This document shows positions 1-5,905 of a stretch of 7,916 nucleotides of DNA, in pieces (position 1 is the stretch's first letter; each line of letters begins with the position of its first letter). The position numbers and the translations under genes were made by a program. This DNA comes from Ruminococcaceae bacterium UBA1405. GTDB lineage: Bacteria > Bacillota > Clostridia > Oscillospirales > Ruminococcaceae. Where the stretch lies: contig DBQB01000071.1 in assembly GCA_002305685.1 (NCBI GenBank), positions 47,691 to 55,606 of the forward strand. The letters are read 5' to 3'. A model generated the notes under the pieces. It saw only the letters and a program-made list of their open reading frames with translations, was not told the DNA's origin and did not search any database.

Positions 1-28
1 GTAGGTTCAAATCCTGCCCCCGCAACCA
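1..28 (+). tRNA. 3' end of a tRNA gene, probably initiator tRNA-fMet (cut by window edge)
   Basis: The first 28 bases fold as the 3' half of a tRNA: T-stem GTAGG, T-loop TTCAAAT, T-stem CCTGC, then the acceptor strand CCCCGCA, discriminator A and an encoded CCA. The block GGTTCAAATCC..GCCCCCGCAACCA closely matches what I remember of bacterial initiator tRNA-fMet, where A72 faces C1 in the characteristic unpaired C1:A72. Only A72 is visible here because the anticodon and 5' strand lie outside the window. The tRNA identity is therefore a good guess, while the tRNA assignment itself is firm. Confidence 0.8.
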
Positions 29-32
29 ACTT

Positions 33-66
33 AGGACGATTCATCGAAAGATGGATCGTCCTTTTT
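33..66 (+). terminator. Rho-independent terminator after the tRNA
   Basis: A 13-bp stem (arms 33-45 and 50-62, one T:G wobble) closes a GAAA tetraloop at 46-49. The descending arm runs directly into a T-rich tract (CCTTTTTCTTTT). It lies 5 bases past the tRNA CCA end and should end that transcript. Confidence 0.9.
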
Positions 67-85
67 CTTTTGTTTGTGAGAAAAG

Positions 86-187
86 ATGGGAAGACATTGG
101 CTGGATGGGTGGTTTGCCCTTACAGGAAAAAGAATATCTTTGGATGATACGGTCGTCGTCATCGTCGGCGGGATTCTAAAGATTTGA
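86..187 (+). CDS. Marginal 33-codon ORF between two terminators, no recognised family
   Basis: An ATG-to-TGA frame of 33 codons begins MGRHWLDGW and ends in a hydrophobic run, TVVVIVGGILKI. It sits between the tRNA terminator and a second strong terminator at 218-256, so something in this interval may be transcribed separately. Only a weak purine stretch (GAGAAAAG) precedes the ATG and I see no promoter. It could be a small membrane-associated peptide, an untranslated small RNA, or chance. I do not recognise the sequence. Confidence 0.2.
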   Translation: MGRHWLDGWFALTGKRISLDDTVVVIVGGILKI

Positions 188-217
188 TATTTATAGGCTT
201 ATGAAACGGAAAATTTT

Positions 218-256
218 AAGGGATATCCACGGGCTGGGTGGATATCCCTTTTTCTT
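218..256 (+). terminator. Second Rho-independent terminator
   Basis: A perfect 13-bp inverted repeat (arms 218-230 and 238-250, AAGGGATATCCAC and its complement) has a 7-base loop and runs into TTTTTCTTTT. It is stronger than the preceding terminator in having no mismatch. It may act as backup for the tRNA transcript, or end a short transcript from 67-217. Confidence 0.85.
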
Positions 257-489
257 TTAGGAGCGGATAAAGAAAAAACCACAGTTTCCAATCGGGGGTT
301 CTCCTCAGATTTTTCTATGACAAAACTCCCATAACCATGGGGGATTTTATCAAAGCCCTGAAACCACGATTTGATGTCTCGGCGTTAATACTTTATGAAT
401 AATATACATAAATATGGTAATGTTTGTGTTTATTTCTATGGAATGTTACATTCCTAAAAATATTAGAGTTATATTGATTGTTAACATAC
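257..489. other. Non-coding region upstream of the cps operon
   Basis: I see no credible coding frame here. The first part (about 257-385) has balanced base composition and contains a hairpin whose arms are near 322-332 and 337-348 (ACTCCCAT / ATGGGGGAT, loop AACC), flanked by A-run and T-run so that it could weakly terminate transcription in either direction. From about 386 the DNA becomes very AT-rich, as expected for a strong promoter's upstream region. No riboswitch, transposase remnant or known small RNA was recognised. Confidence 0.5.
440..454. promoter_or_regulatory. 15-bp palindrome, candidate operator upstream of the cps promoter
   Basis: GGAATGT-T-ACATTCC is a perfect inverted repeat with 7-base arms around one central base. 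It ends 35 bp before the -35 box of the cps promoter, a usual place for an activator or repressor dimer. Symmetry and position are directly visible, but the protein that would bind is unknown. A 7-base arm with one central base is too tight for a good RNA hairpin, so a DNA site is the likelier reading. Confidence 0.45.
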
Positions 490-518
490 TTGACAATGAT
501 AGAATTTTAAACTATAAT
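490..518 (+). promoter_or_regulatory. Consensus housekeeping-sigma promoter of the cps operon
   Basis: TTGACA at 490-495 and TATAAT at 513-518 are separated by exactly 17 bp, a perfect match to the sigma-70/SigA consensus in both boxes and spacing. Transcription should begin near 525, leaving a leader of about 140 bases before the cpsC start. The flanking DNA is very AT-rich. I find no other promoter of similar quality on this strand ahead of the operon, so all five genes to 4866 probably depend on it. A leader of this length leaves room for post-initiation control, but no known riboswitch fold was recognised. Confidence 0.88.
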
Positions 519-530
519 TCTAATGTATTT

Positions 531-548
531 TGCAATATTTGCAATATT
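531..548 (+). repeat. Tandem 9-bp direct repeat just inside the transcribed leader
   Basis: TGCAATATT occurs twice head to tail at 531-539 and 540-548. It lies about 6-24 bases past the predicted transcription start. It could be a regulator half-site pair or simply AT-rich sequence. The repetition is exact and the meaning is unknown. Confidence 0.4.
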
Positions 549-665
549 TAATGTTTAAAATAGTATAAATATGTTATATGCCCTTATGTCTCTACCAAAC
601 TGTGATGTTATGTTCTCATAATTTTCAGTCAGCCTTACAATCTGCTATAGACAAGGAGAGTATCG

Positions 666-1523
666 ATGGATCAGGATAAAGATATTATCGAAATAGATTT
701 GCTTGCAATGTGTCTTGCTATATGGAATAAAATATGGGTAGTGGGCGGTACGGCAGTGGTTTCAGCGATTGCGGCTTTTGTGCTGGCAGCTTTTGTGATC
801 CCTCCGAAATATGAATCTACTGCACTCATGTATGTGAATAATACTTCTTTTTCGTTGGGGAACACTTCGTTTAGTATTTCCAGCGGCGAGTTATCCGCTG
901 CACAGAGCCTTGTGGATACATATTTGGTAATTTTAAAAACCCGCCTTACTCTGAATACGGTAATAGAAGAAGCAGAACTTTCCTACACCTATGATGAACT
1001 GGTGGAGATGATTGATGCTACCTCTGTGAATGGCACAGAAATTTTTGAGATAACTGTTACAGATTATAGTCCACAACAAGCTGAAAAGATCGCTAATGTA
1101 ATTGCACAGGTTTTACCAGAAAAGATTTCCGATATTGTAGAAGGCAGTTCTGTTAAAATTGTCGATTATGCGATTGTACCGGCGTATCCGTCTTCTCCCA
1201 GTATCACAAAGTATACGATCATTGGTTTCTTCATTGGTTTTATGGTGAGCGCTGGAATTGTAGTGCTATTAGAGTTACTCAATACTACCATTCGCAGTGA
1301 AGATTACCTCATTGATACCTATGATCTCCCTATTTTGGCAGTTATTCCGGTTATGCAAACCTCTCAAGTCAAGGATTATTCCGATCATAAGTCTTATGAG
1401 TCATCGGGCAAAAAAGTTCGTGGGGGGCATGATGTTCAGCCAAAAAATGGCGATAAGCCTCGCAATCACAAGGGGACGCATTTTTCCTCTCAATCCTCAA
1501 ATAGTTCCAAAAGGAGCAATTAA
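666..1523 (+). CDS. cpsC: CpsC/Wzz-family polysaccharide co-polymerase (chain-length regulator, kinase activator)
   Basis: This is a 285-residue membrane protein of the Wzz/CpsC (YveK/CapA) family. It would set exopolysaccharide chain length and activate the partner BY-kinase CpsD through its cytoplasmic end. Two membrane segments are visible at about 23-45 and 184-205, framing an extracytoplasmic domain with predicted helices. The proline-rich stretch before the second segment (VPAYPSSPS, 171-179) and the LPILAVIP motif after it (221-228) are family hallmarks. The start is fixed by AAGGAGAG five bases before ATG. The cytoplasmic tail beyond residue 228 is unusually long, polar and rich in Ser, Lys and His (about 57 residues), whereas many CpsC proteins end shortly after this point. 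cpsD follows after 2 bases. Family assignment is firm; exact polymer unknown. Confidence 0.9.
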   Translation: MDQDKDIIEIDLLAMCLAIWNKIWVVGGTAVVSAIAAFVLAAFVIPPKYESTALMYVNNTSFSLGNTSFSISSGELSAAQSLVDTYLVILKTRLTLNTVIEEAELSYTYDELVEMIDATSVNGTEIFEITVTDYSPQQAEKIANVIAQVLPEKISDIVEGSSVKIVDYAIVPAYPSSPSITKYTIIGFFIGFMVSAGIVVLLELLNTTIRSEDYLIDTYDLPILAVIPVMQTSQVKDYSDHKSYESSGKKVRGGHDVQPKNGDKPRNHKGTHFSSQSSNSSKRSN

Positions 1524-1525
1524 AG

Positions 1526-2302
1526 ATGTTTTGGAATAAGAAGTCACAGAAAGATAAACTGTTTGCTGACGTCTCTATTGAACAGCAAAATATGATCGGC
1601 GATAAATGGAGTTTTGCTGCGGCAGAGGCATATAAAATGTTAAGAACCAATTTGGCTTTTTCTTTTACAGAAGAAAACGAAGGCCATGCAAAGGTAATTG
1701 GGATTACCAGTTCGCTGAAAGGCGAAGGAAAGAGCTTAACATCTTTAAATCTGGCCTATACCATTGCGGAAACCGGTAAAAAGGTTTTATTGGTTGAATG
1801 CGATATGCGGTTGCCTACCATGGCCAAACGTATCAATTTAACCTCACAGATAGGATTGTCCGATTTACTCGTGGGCGTTCATTCCGGGGACGAGGTCATT
1901 CAAAAGGAAATATTAATTCCCAAGCTGGATATATTGCCAGCTGGGTCTTTGCCGCCCAATCCCGCTGAACTGTTGGAATCCAAACGAATGGCATATACAG
2001 TGGATTATTTTTCGCAATATTATGATTATGTCTTATTGGATTTACCGCCAGTTACCGTTGTATCAGACGCACTGATTGTTTCCAAGTTAACCTCCGGAAT
2101 GATTGTGGTAGTCCGGCAAGATTATGTTGACAAGAGCCTTCTTGCAGAGACCATGCGACAGCTCAAACATGCTCAAGCAAAGGTACTCGGTTTTGTTATG
2201 AACAGTGCGCAGACGGCACATTCTCCATATAAAAAGTACTATAAAAAGGACTATGGTTATGAGGCCTATGCGAATCATGGTAAGGACGCAAGTAATGGTT
2301 GA
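1526..2302 (+). CDS. cpsD: CpsD-type BY-kinase (tyrosine-protein kinase, exopolysaccharide synthesis)
   Basis: This is a 258-residue cytoplasmic ATPase of the bacterial tyrosine kinase family (CpsD/YwqD/CapB). It autophosphorylates on a C-terminal tyrosine cluster and thereby tunes polysaccharide assembly with CpsC. Visible motifs in order are EAYKMLRTN (34-42, the oligomer-interface motif), Walker A SSLKGEGKS (62-70), Walker A' LLVECDMRLP (88-97, Asp93) and Walker B YVLLDLPP (168-175). The Tyr-rich tail has Tyr235, 238, 239, 243, 245 and 248. Length is typical for the split Gram-positive form. AAAAGGAG precedes the ATG by 9 bases, overlapping the end of cpsC. The last 8 bases overlap the start of cpsB, the phosphatase that should reverse its phosphorylation. 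Confidence 0.95.
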   Translation: MFWNKKSQKDKLFADVSIEQQNMIGDKWSFAAAEAYKMLRTNLAFSFTEENEGHAKVIGITSSLKGEGKSLTSLNLAYTIAETGKKVLLVECDMRLPTMAKRINLTSQIGLSDLLVGVHSGDEVIQKEILIPKLDILPAGSLPPNPAELLESKRMAYTVDYFSQYYDYVLLDLPPVTVVSDALIVSKLTSGMIVVVRQDYVDKSLLAETMRQLKHAQAKVLGFVMNSAQTAHSPYKKYYKKDYGYEAYANHGKDASNG

Positions 2303-2987
2303 TTTTCACACACATATCCTTCCGCAGATGGATGACGGAAGCCGAAGCGTAGAAGAATCGATACAAATGTTATGTATGCTACAACAACAGGAAGTAAAAT
2401 GGGTTGCAGCTACGCCGCATTATTACGCAGAGGACGAGGCGCCAAACAAATTTTTAGAGCGAAGAAAGAAATCTTATGAAAATCTGCTACCGGCAATGCA
2501 ACAATACGGCGGACTATTACCCCCTATCCGTCTGGGAGCAGAGGTGCGCTATTTTACGGGAATGAGTCAAAGTGCCGAGATCGCCAGATTAACCCTTGAA
2601 GGAACCAACCTCTTGTTGCTGGAGATACCTTTTGTGTCTTGGAACAATCGTATGCTCAAGGAAATTTATCAGCTGCAACAGTATCTGCATGTGCAGGTGG
2701 TGTTGGCTCACATAGAAAGATATCTCCCGTTGCAAAAGCGTTTTTCGTTTTGGAAAGATCTGGAAGAACTGAATGTGTTGATTCAATCCAATGCAAGCTT
2801 TTTTATTGAAAAAGCAAATAGAAGAAAAGCTTTCAAGCTTTTTGACAAAGGCAGGATTCATCTGCTTGGTTCAGATTGTCATCATGTGTCTGTTCGTCCT
2901 CCCAATATCCATGTTGCACTCTCTGTCCTTCAACAGAAATATGGGGATGCAATCTGTAATTGGCTGGAGGAACAGGATAACATATGA
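2295..2987 (+). CDS. cpsB: CpsB/YwqE-type PHP-domain protein-tyrosine phosphatase
   Basis: This is a 230-residue manganese-dependent phosphatase of the PHP family that removes phosphate from the CpsD tyrosine tail. Metal-ligand motifs are all visible: DFHTH (Asp3, His5, His7), TPH (His42), Glu83 in GAEVR, AHIER (His139) and the GSDCHH near the end (Asp194, His196). The frame extends upstream to 2205, but MVDFHTH is the normal family N-terminus and AAGGA lies 8 bases before the ATG at 2295, so I use that start (ATG 2277 is an alternative). Its start overlaps cpsD by 8 bases, suggesting translational coupling of kinase and phosphatase. Nothing looks broken. Confidence 0.93.
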   Translation: MVDFHTHILPQMDDGSRSVEESIQMLCMLQQQEVKWVAATPHYYAEDEAPNKFLERRKKSYENLLPAMQQYGGLLPPIRLGAEVRYFTGMSQSAEIARLTLEGTNLLLLEIPFVSWNNRMLKEIYQLQQYLHVQVVLAHIERYLPLQKRFSFWKDLEELNVLIQSNASFFIEKANRRKAFKLFDKGRIHLLGSDCHHVSVRPPNIHVALSVLQQKYGDAICNWLEEQDNI

Positions 2988-3013
2988 AAAAATATGGAAA
3001 GGAAGATTTACCC

Positions 3014-3778
3014 ATGAGAAGAATTGCAGCTCTACTTTTGGCATTGGGATTGTTCGCTTCTACAACCTTAACTGTGGGCGCGACCTTTACTCCCAGCGTA
3101 TCCGGAAAAGAAGCCCCTGAAGTGATGACCGTTGAGGATGCCAACGGAAATAAGGGCGCAGCCATGATCTTAGACGCCAATGGCAATGCTCTTAGTCTGG
3201 TATCCAGCGATGCCCTTGTTGTCACTCCTCTTTCTGGTGTGGACAGTGCGTCCCAGCAGGTTTCCCAGGCACTGACCAACGCTTATCAGCAAATTCAGAA
3301 TGCTACCACATTGGCGGATATTGTTCCTGACATCGGAGATGTTTTGGCGACAGTTGCTCCTGATATGGCAGTGGAAGATTTGGTGGTTCGTGATCTGTTT
3401 GACGTTACTGTCGATGCGCAGACCAAAGCTCTGTTGGATGCAGGAAACTCCATTGAGTTGGTATTTGATTTGGGCATTTCTCGTAACGAGGCGGTTATTT
3501 GTCTGCACAACTTCAGCGGTAATCAGTGGGAAGCCATTGATCCTGCCAAGGTGAAAAACAATGGAAACGGTTCTGTAACAGTTGAATTCAGCAGCTTAAG
3601 CCCCATTGCTTTTGCGGTTCAGTCTACAGGTGCAACCAGTGAACTGAATCCCCAGACCGGCGCTGGTGAATTTGAAATGGCGGCAGAGGCTTCCAACAGC
3701 GTTTGGCCTGCTGTTATGGTAATTGCAGCCGTTGCGTTGTTTGGCGTTGGTGCTCGCAAAGCAGTGAAAAAACAGTAA
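3014..3778 (+). CDS. Secreted, probably sortase-anchored surface protein in the cps operon, function unknown
   Basis: A 254-residue protein with a signal peptide (MRR, hydrophobic core 4-17, likely cleavage near VGA at 21-23) and a C-terminal wall-sorting layout: NPQTG at 212-216, a hydrophobic span at about 230-247, then the basic tail RKAVKKQ. NPQTG is a non-canonical LPXTG-like signal, so the sortase class is uncertain. The middle is acidic and polar; the SVTVEFSSLSPIAF stretch (187-200) resembles the end of beta-sandwich modules in clostridial surface proteins. No enzyme motif was recognised. I chose ATG 3014 (AAAGGAAG 8 bases upstream, a normal MRR start). ATG 2984, overlapping the cpsB stop as ATGA, would add 10 residues. 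Its position between cpsB and the LCP gene suggests a role at the surface with the polysaccharide, which is inference. Confidence 0.8.
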   Translation: MRRIAALLLALGLFASTTLTVGATFTPSVSGKEAPEVMTVEDANGNKGAAMILDANGNALSLVSSDALVVTPLSGVDSASQQVSQALTNAYQQIQNATTLADIVPDIGDVLATVAPDMAVEDLVVRDLFDVTVDAQTKALLDAGNSIELVFDLGISRNEAVICLHNFSGNQWEAIDPAKVKNNGNGSVTVEFSSLSPIAFAVQSTGATSELNPQTGAGEFEMAAEASNSVWPAVMVIAAVALFGVGARKAVKKQ

Positions 3779-3788
3779 TTGAAAATAT

Positions 3789-3807
3789 TTGACTCATTCT
3801 GGGTCAA
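3789..3807 (+). other. Small intercistronic hairpin before the LCP gene
   Basis: TTGACTC (3789-3795) can pair with GGGTCAA (3801-3807) around a 5-base loop, including one T:G pair. No T-tract follows, so it is not a terminator. It lies just ahead of the GGAGG of the next gene and could protect an mRNA end or tune translation. It is short enough to be chance. Confidence 0.3.
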
Positions 3808-3822
3808 TAACGGAGGATTGTC

Positions 3823-4866
3823 ATGCCGCAAATTCAGATCAAAGCACGATATTTAAAAATATTTTTTCTATCGGTAAGTTTGATTTTGATTGCGGTACTG
3901 GCTTTTTCCGGAGTCTATGTTTGGGAAAAAGGGCGCCATCAGCAGGCTGTATCCAACCAGATACAACAGCCATCCTCTTCTACGATATCAGAAGAGCTGA
4001 TGGTTGTTGATGGCGTCTCTTATATCCCCAAAAAAAATCTTCAAACGATGCTTTTCATCGGGTTGGACAAAATGGATCCCTTTGAGGCGTCCAACAGCTA
4101 CAACAACGATACACAAGCAGATTTTTTCCTTTTGGCTGTGTTTGACACAGAAAATGAAAGTGTGGCATTTCTCCATATCAATCGAGATACCATGTCGGAA
4201 ATTCCTGTTTTAGGAGTAACGGGGCAACCCGCTGGAACGATATTTGGTCAGTTAGCCCTTTCCTACACATATGGCGATGGATTAACAGACAGTTGCCGAA
4301 ATTCTGTGAAAGCAGTATCCTCCTTGTTATTAAATACCCAGATTGATCACTACATTGCCCTTAGAATGGGTGCAATTCCATATATCAACGATTTGGTTGG
4401 TGGGGTTGAGGTAACGGTATTAGATGATTTTTCCACCGTCGATGACAGTTTGGTTCAGGGAGAGACCGTTATTCTCCAAGGGGATCAGGCCTTGCGGTAT
4501 GTTCGTACCCGTAAAGGTTTGGAAGATAGTACCAATTTATCCCGTATGAAACGTCAGCGACAGTATCTCTTGTCTTTTGCACAGCAGGTAACTTCCTTGC
4601 AAGAAGATTTATCCTTTTCACCGGAACTTGTAACACAAATTCTTCAGTACGTTCTCTCCGATTGTTCTGTGGAAACCCTTTCAACGATGATGCATCGTTT
4701 TTCCGACTATTCCATTGGAGATATTCAGGATATTGCTGGTGAAGCGAAGCAGGGAGAAGAGTTTATGGAATACTATGTGGATCAACAGGATTTGCAGCAA
4801 AAGATTTTAGCGTTGTTTTATGAAAAAGTGGAAGACTATGCGACGGAAGAAGACACTCATGAGTGA
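3823..4866 (+). CDS. LCP-family (LytR-CpsA-Psr) cell-wall glycopolymer phosphotransferase
   Basis: This is a 347-residue protein anchored by one N-terminal membrane segment (about 11-33) with the catalytic domain outside. LCP enzymes transfer undecaprenyl-diphosphate-linked polysaccharide onto peptidoglycan. Visible LCP signatures: FIGLDK (78-83, Lys in the usual Arg position of GxDxR), NNDTQADFFLL (94-104), INRDT (119-123, Arg121 and Asp122), VGGVEVTV (192-199) and the Arg-rich block ALRYVRTRKG..D..R..RQ (Arg228, Arg230, Asp235, Arg241, Arg244, Gln245) that binds the pyrophosphate lipid. GGAGG lies 6 bases before the ATG. It is the last gene of the operon, 44 bases after the surface-protein gene and just ahead of a terminator. 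Substrate is inferred to be the polysaccharide controlled by cpsBCD. Confidence 0.92.
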   Translation: MPQIQIKARYLKIFFLSVSLILIAVLAFSGVYVWEKGRHQQAVSNQIQQPSSSTISEELMVVDGVSYIPKKNLQTMLFIGLDKMDPFEASNSYNNDTQADFFLLAVFDTENESVAFLHINRDTMSEIPVLGVTGQPAGTIFGQLALSYTYGDGLTDSCRNSVKAVSSLLLNTQIDHYIALRMGAIPYINDLVGGVEVTVLDDFSTVDDSLVQGETVILQGDQALRYVRTRKGLEDSTNLSRMKRQRQYLLSFAQQVTSLQEDLSFSPELVTQILQYVLSDCSVETLSTMMHRFSDYSIGDIQDIAGEAKQGEEFMEYYVDQQDLQQKILALFYEKVEDYATEEDTHE

Positions 4867-4875
4867 TTCGTAGAT

Positions 4876-4909
4876 CGCAAATACAAAAATTTGCGTTGTT
4901 TGGTTTTTG
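4876..4909 (+). terminator. Rho-independent terminator of the cps operon
   Basis: CGCAAAT (4876-4882) pairs perfectly with ATTTGCG (4889-4895) around a 6-base loop, followed by TTGTTTGGTTTTT. It begins 9 bases after the LCP stop codon. The stem is short (7 bp), so termination may be partial. A 10-bp palindrome, CGGCATGCCG at 4913-4922, follows. Confidence 0.65.
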
Positions 4910-4979
4910 TACCGGCATGCCGAAATAAGATCATGATATTTTCAAATATCCAATAATTGATATAATATTACATGTAAAT

Positions 4980-5115
4980 ATATAGATTCAGCATAGATTT
5001 GTAACGTTATCAGGGTCCGTTATACGTCGAAAGGATTTTGTATAGATAATGATTCGCCTTACCCTAAACTGGTTTAAAAGTTTAAAATATTGATAGAAAT
5101 GGGCGTTGATGATGG
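4980..5115 (+). pseudogene. Decayed 3' end of a UDP-glucuronate 4-epimerase gene
   Basis: This stretch aligns by eye with the end of the intact epimerase at 6302-7366. Reading from 4999, L-stop-R-Y-Q-G-P-L-Y then V-E-R matches LVPMQPGDVPVTY..LER of the intact protein, with codons lost in between. After VER there are exactly 11 codons before TGLK, as between LER and TGLR in the intact protein. TGLK is followed by TGA TAG AAA where the intact gene has TGG TAC AAA (Trp-Tyr-Lys). Several stop codons break the frame. The distance from TGLK to the next remnant (ugd) is 161 bases against 146 in the intact pair. The 5' limit is unclear; sequence before 4980 may be part of it but is too eroded to align. 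Confidence 0.6.
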
Positions 5116-5186
5116 ATGGGGTTACACTATGCGGTGAAGGGAAGTGCGGCTTCTCGATCTCCGTTCTTCCTTTTTTTATTTGGATT

Positions 5187-5905
5187 TTTGGTTTTGTAAT
5201 CAGGGGATACAGTTTCCGTAATGGAAATGGGTATGTGGTTTTAGTTATTGCTTTACAGCTGTCACAGTATCATAAGGTTTATGATGTGGAGTTCGTTCCT
5301 CAAAAAGTCGACAATGTAAATTGCCTATTCAGAATGAATTTTGAAAAATAATCTGGTAAGGAAGGATCTAAACTTAATTGTAACGTTATAGTTTGATATG
5401 AGTGCTGTTAAAAGTGCTATTGCCCTAGTTAAAAAGCAGATAATCTGGAAACAAGAATGATAATTGATTTTATTATATTCCAGTTCGATATATAAAAAGT
5501 ATTTGGTAGAAATCTGAAAGTAAGAACATCCTATTCGATCCGAAGTTTGAAGAGAATCAAAGGTTTTGTATGATAATGGTTAGCCTGAATTTTTAGTGGC
5601 GTAGGAAACCGGTATGATGACCTTTTTCTACATCAAAATTGACTGAATAAGATGTTTTTGTGTAGAAGCGTTTTGATAGTGATTTCTTCATTATAAAGCG
5701 AAAGTCGAATGGGTCTGGCGGGATGGCTACCTATTATAAAGCGAAAGTAGGAAGAGTCATTGACTGGTAGGGGAATGAAATTATTCGTTTTGGATAGATG
5801 GATGCAGACAGTGATGAGGTCATTATAATGCAGAAGTCATAGCATGATGACGCTCGCTGGAATGATGTCCACATGGCAGAAAGGCTGATTTTATCAGCGT
5901 TTTCG
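5187..5905 (+). pseudogene. Decayed UDP-glucose 6-dehydrogenase gene (ugd remnant)
   Basis: Two gap-free blocks match the intact ugd that starts at 7423. By my count 5229-5310 shares 55 of 82 bases with 7465-7546, and 5477-5548 shares 56 of 72 with 7795-7866. The first still reads GYVVLVIALQLSQYHKV against GYVGLSIATLLSQHHKV. Between the blocks the alignment offset changes from 2236 to 2318, so about 82 bases net are lost, with frameshifts (for example 10 bases near 5315 and 2 near 5340) and many stops. Similarity continues to 5586, beside the window-edge end of the intact gene. Beyond that, IIKRK at 5733-5747 and a D-E-V-I-I reading near 5813-5827 resemble the C-terminal domain of the family, so the end is an inference. 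It cannot encode a working enzyme. Confidence 0.8.
5690..5748 (+). repeat. Exact 16-bp direct repeat inside the ugd remnant
   Basis: ATTATAAAGCGAAAGT occurs at 5690-5705 and again at 5733-5748, 43 bp apart start to start, with no similarity continuing beyond the 16 bases. The second copy overlaps the stretch that resembles the conserved MKRIKAKG region of UDP-glucose dehydrogenase. A small local duplication during decay is the simplest reading. Confidence 0.6.

Noticed and set aside
1..260. tRNA 3' end as the attachment site of a genomic island
   Set aside because: No integrase and no second copy of the tRNA 3' sequence were seen in the window, and the tRNA is followed by its own normal terminator.
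2205..2294. Longer start for cpsB at 2205
   Set aside because: It would overlap cpsD by almost 100 bases and add a family-atypical extension. MVDFHTH with AAGGA upstream at 2295 fits far better.
4958..4966. Extended -10 box TGATATAAT after the cps terminator
   Set aside because: It has no adequate -35 and nothing intact to transcribe downstream for 1.3 kb. In AT-rich decayed DNA such a match is expected by chance.
5106..5351. An 81-codon plus-strand frame that could be called a small gene
   Set aside because: Its second half is the NAD-binding start of the ugd remnant (GYVVLVIALQLSQYHKV) and it ends at a frameshift-generated stop. It is a fragment of the pseudogene, not a gene of its own.
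4999..5389. 12-bp repeat TTGTAACGTTAT at 4999-5010 and 5378-5389 as paired regulatory sites
   Set aside because: Both copies fall inside the decayed genes, with the first aligned to epimerase codons. Nothing intact would be controlled, so chance identity is more likely.
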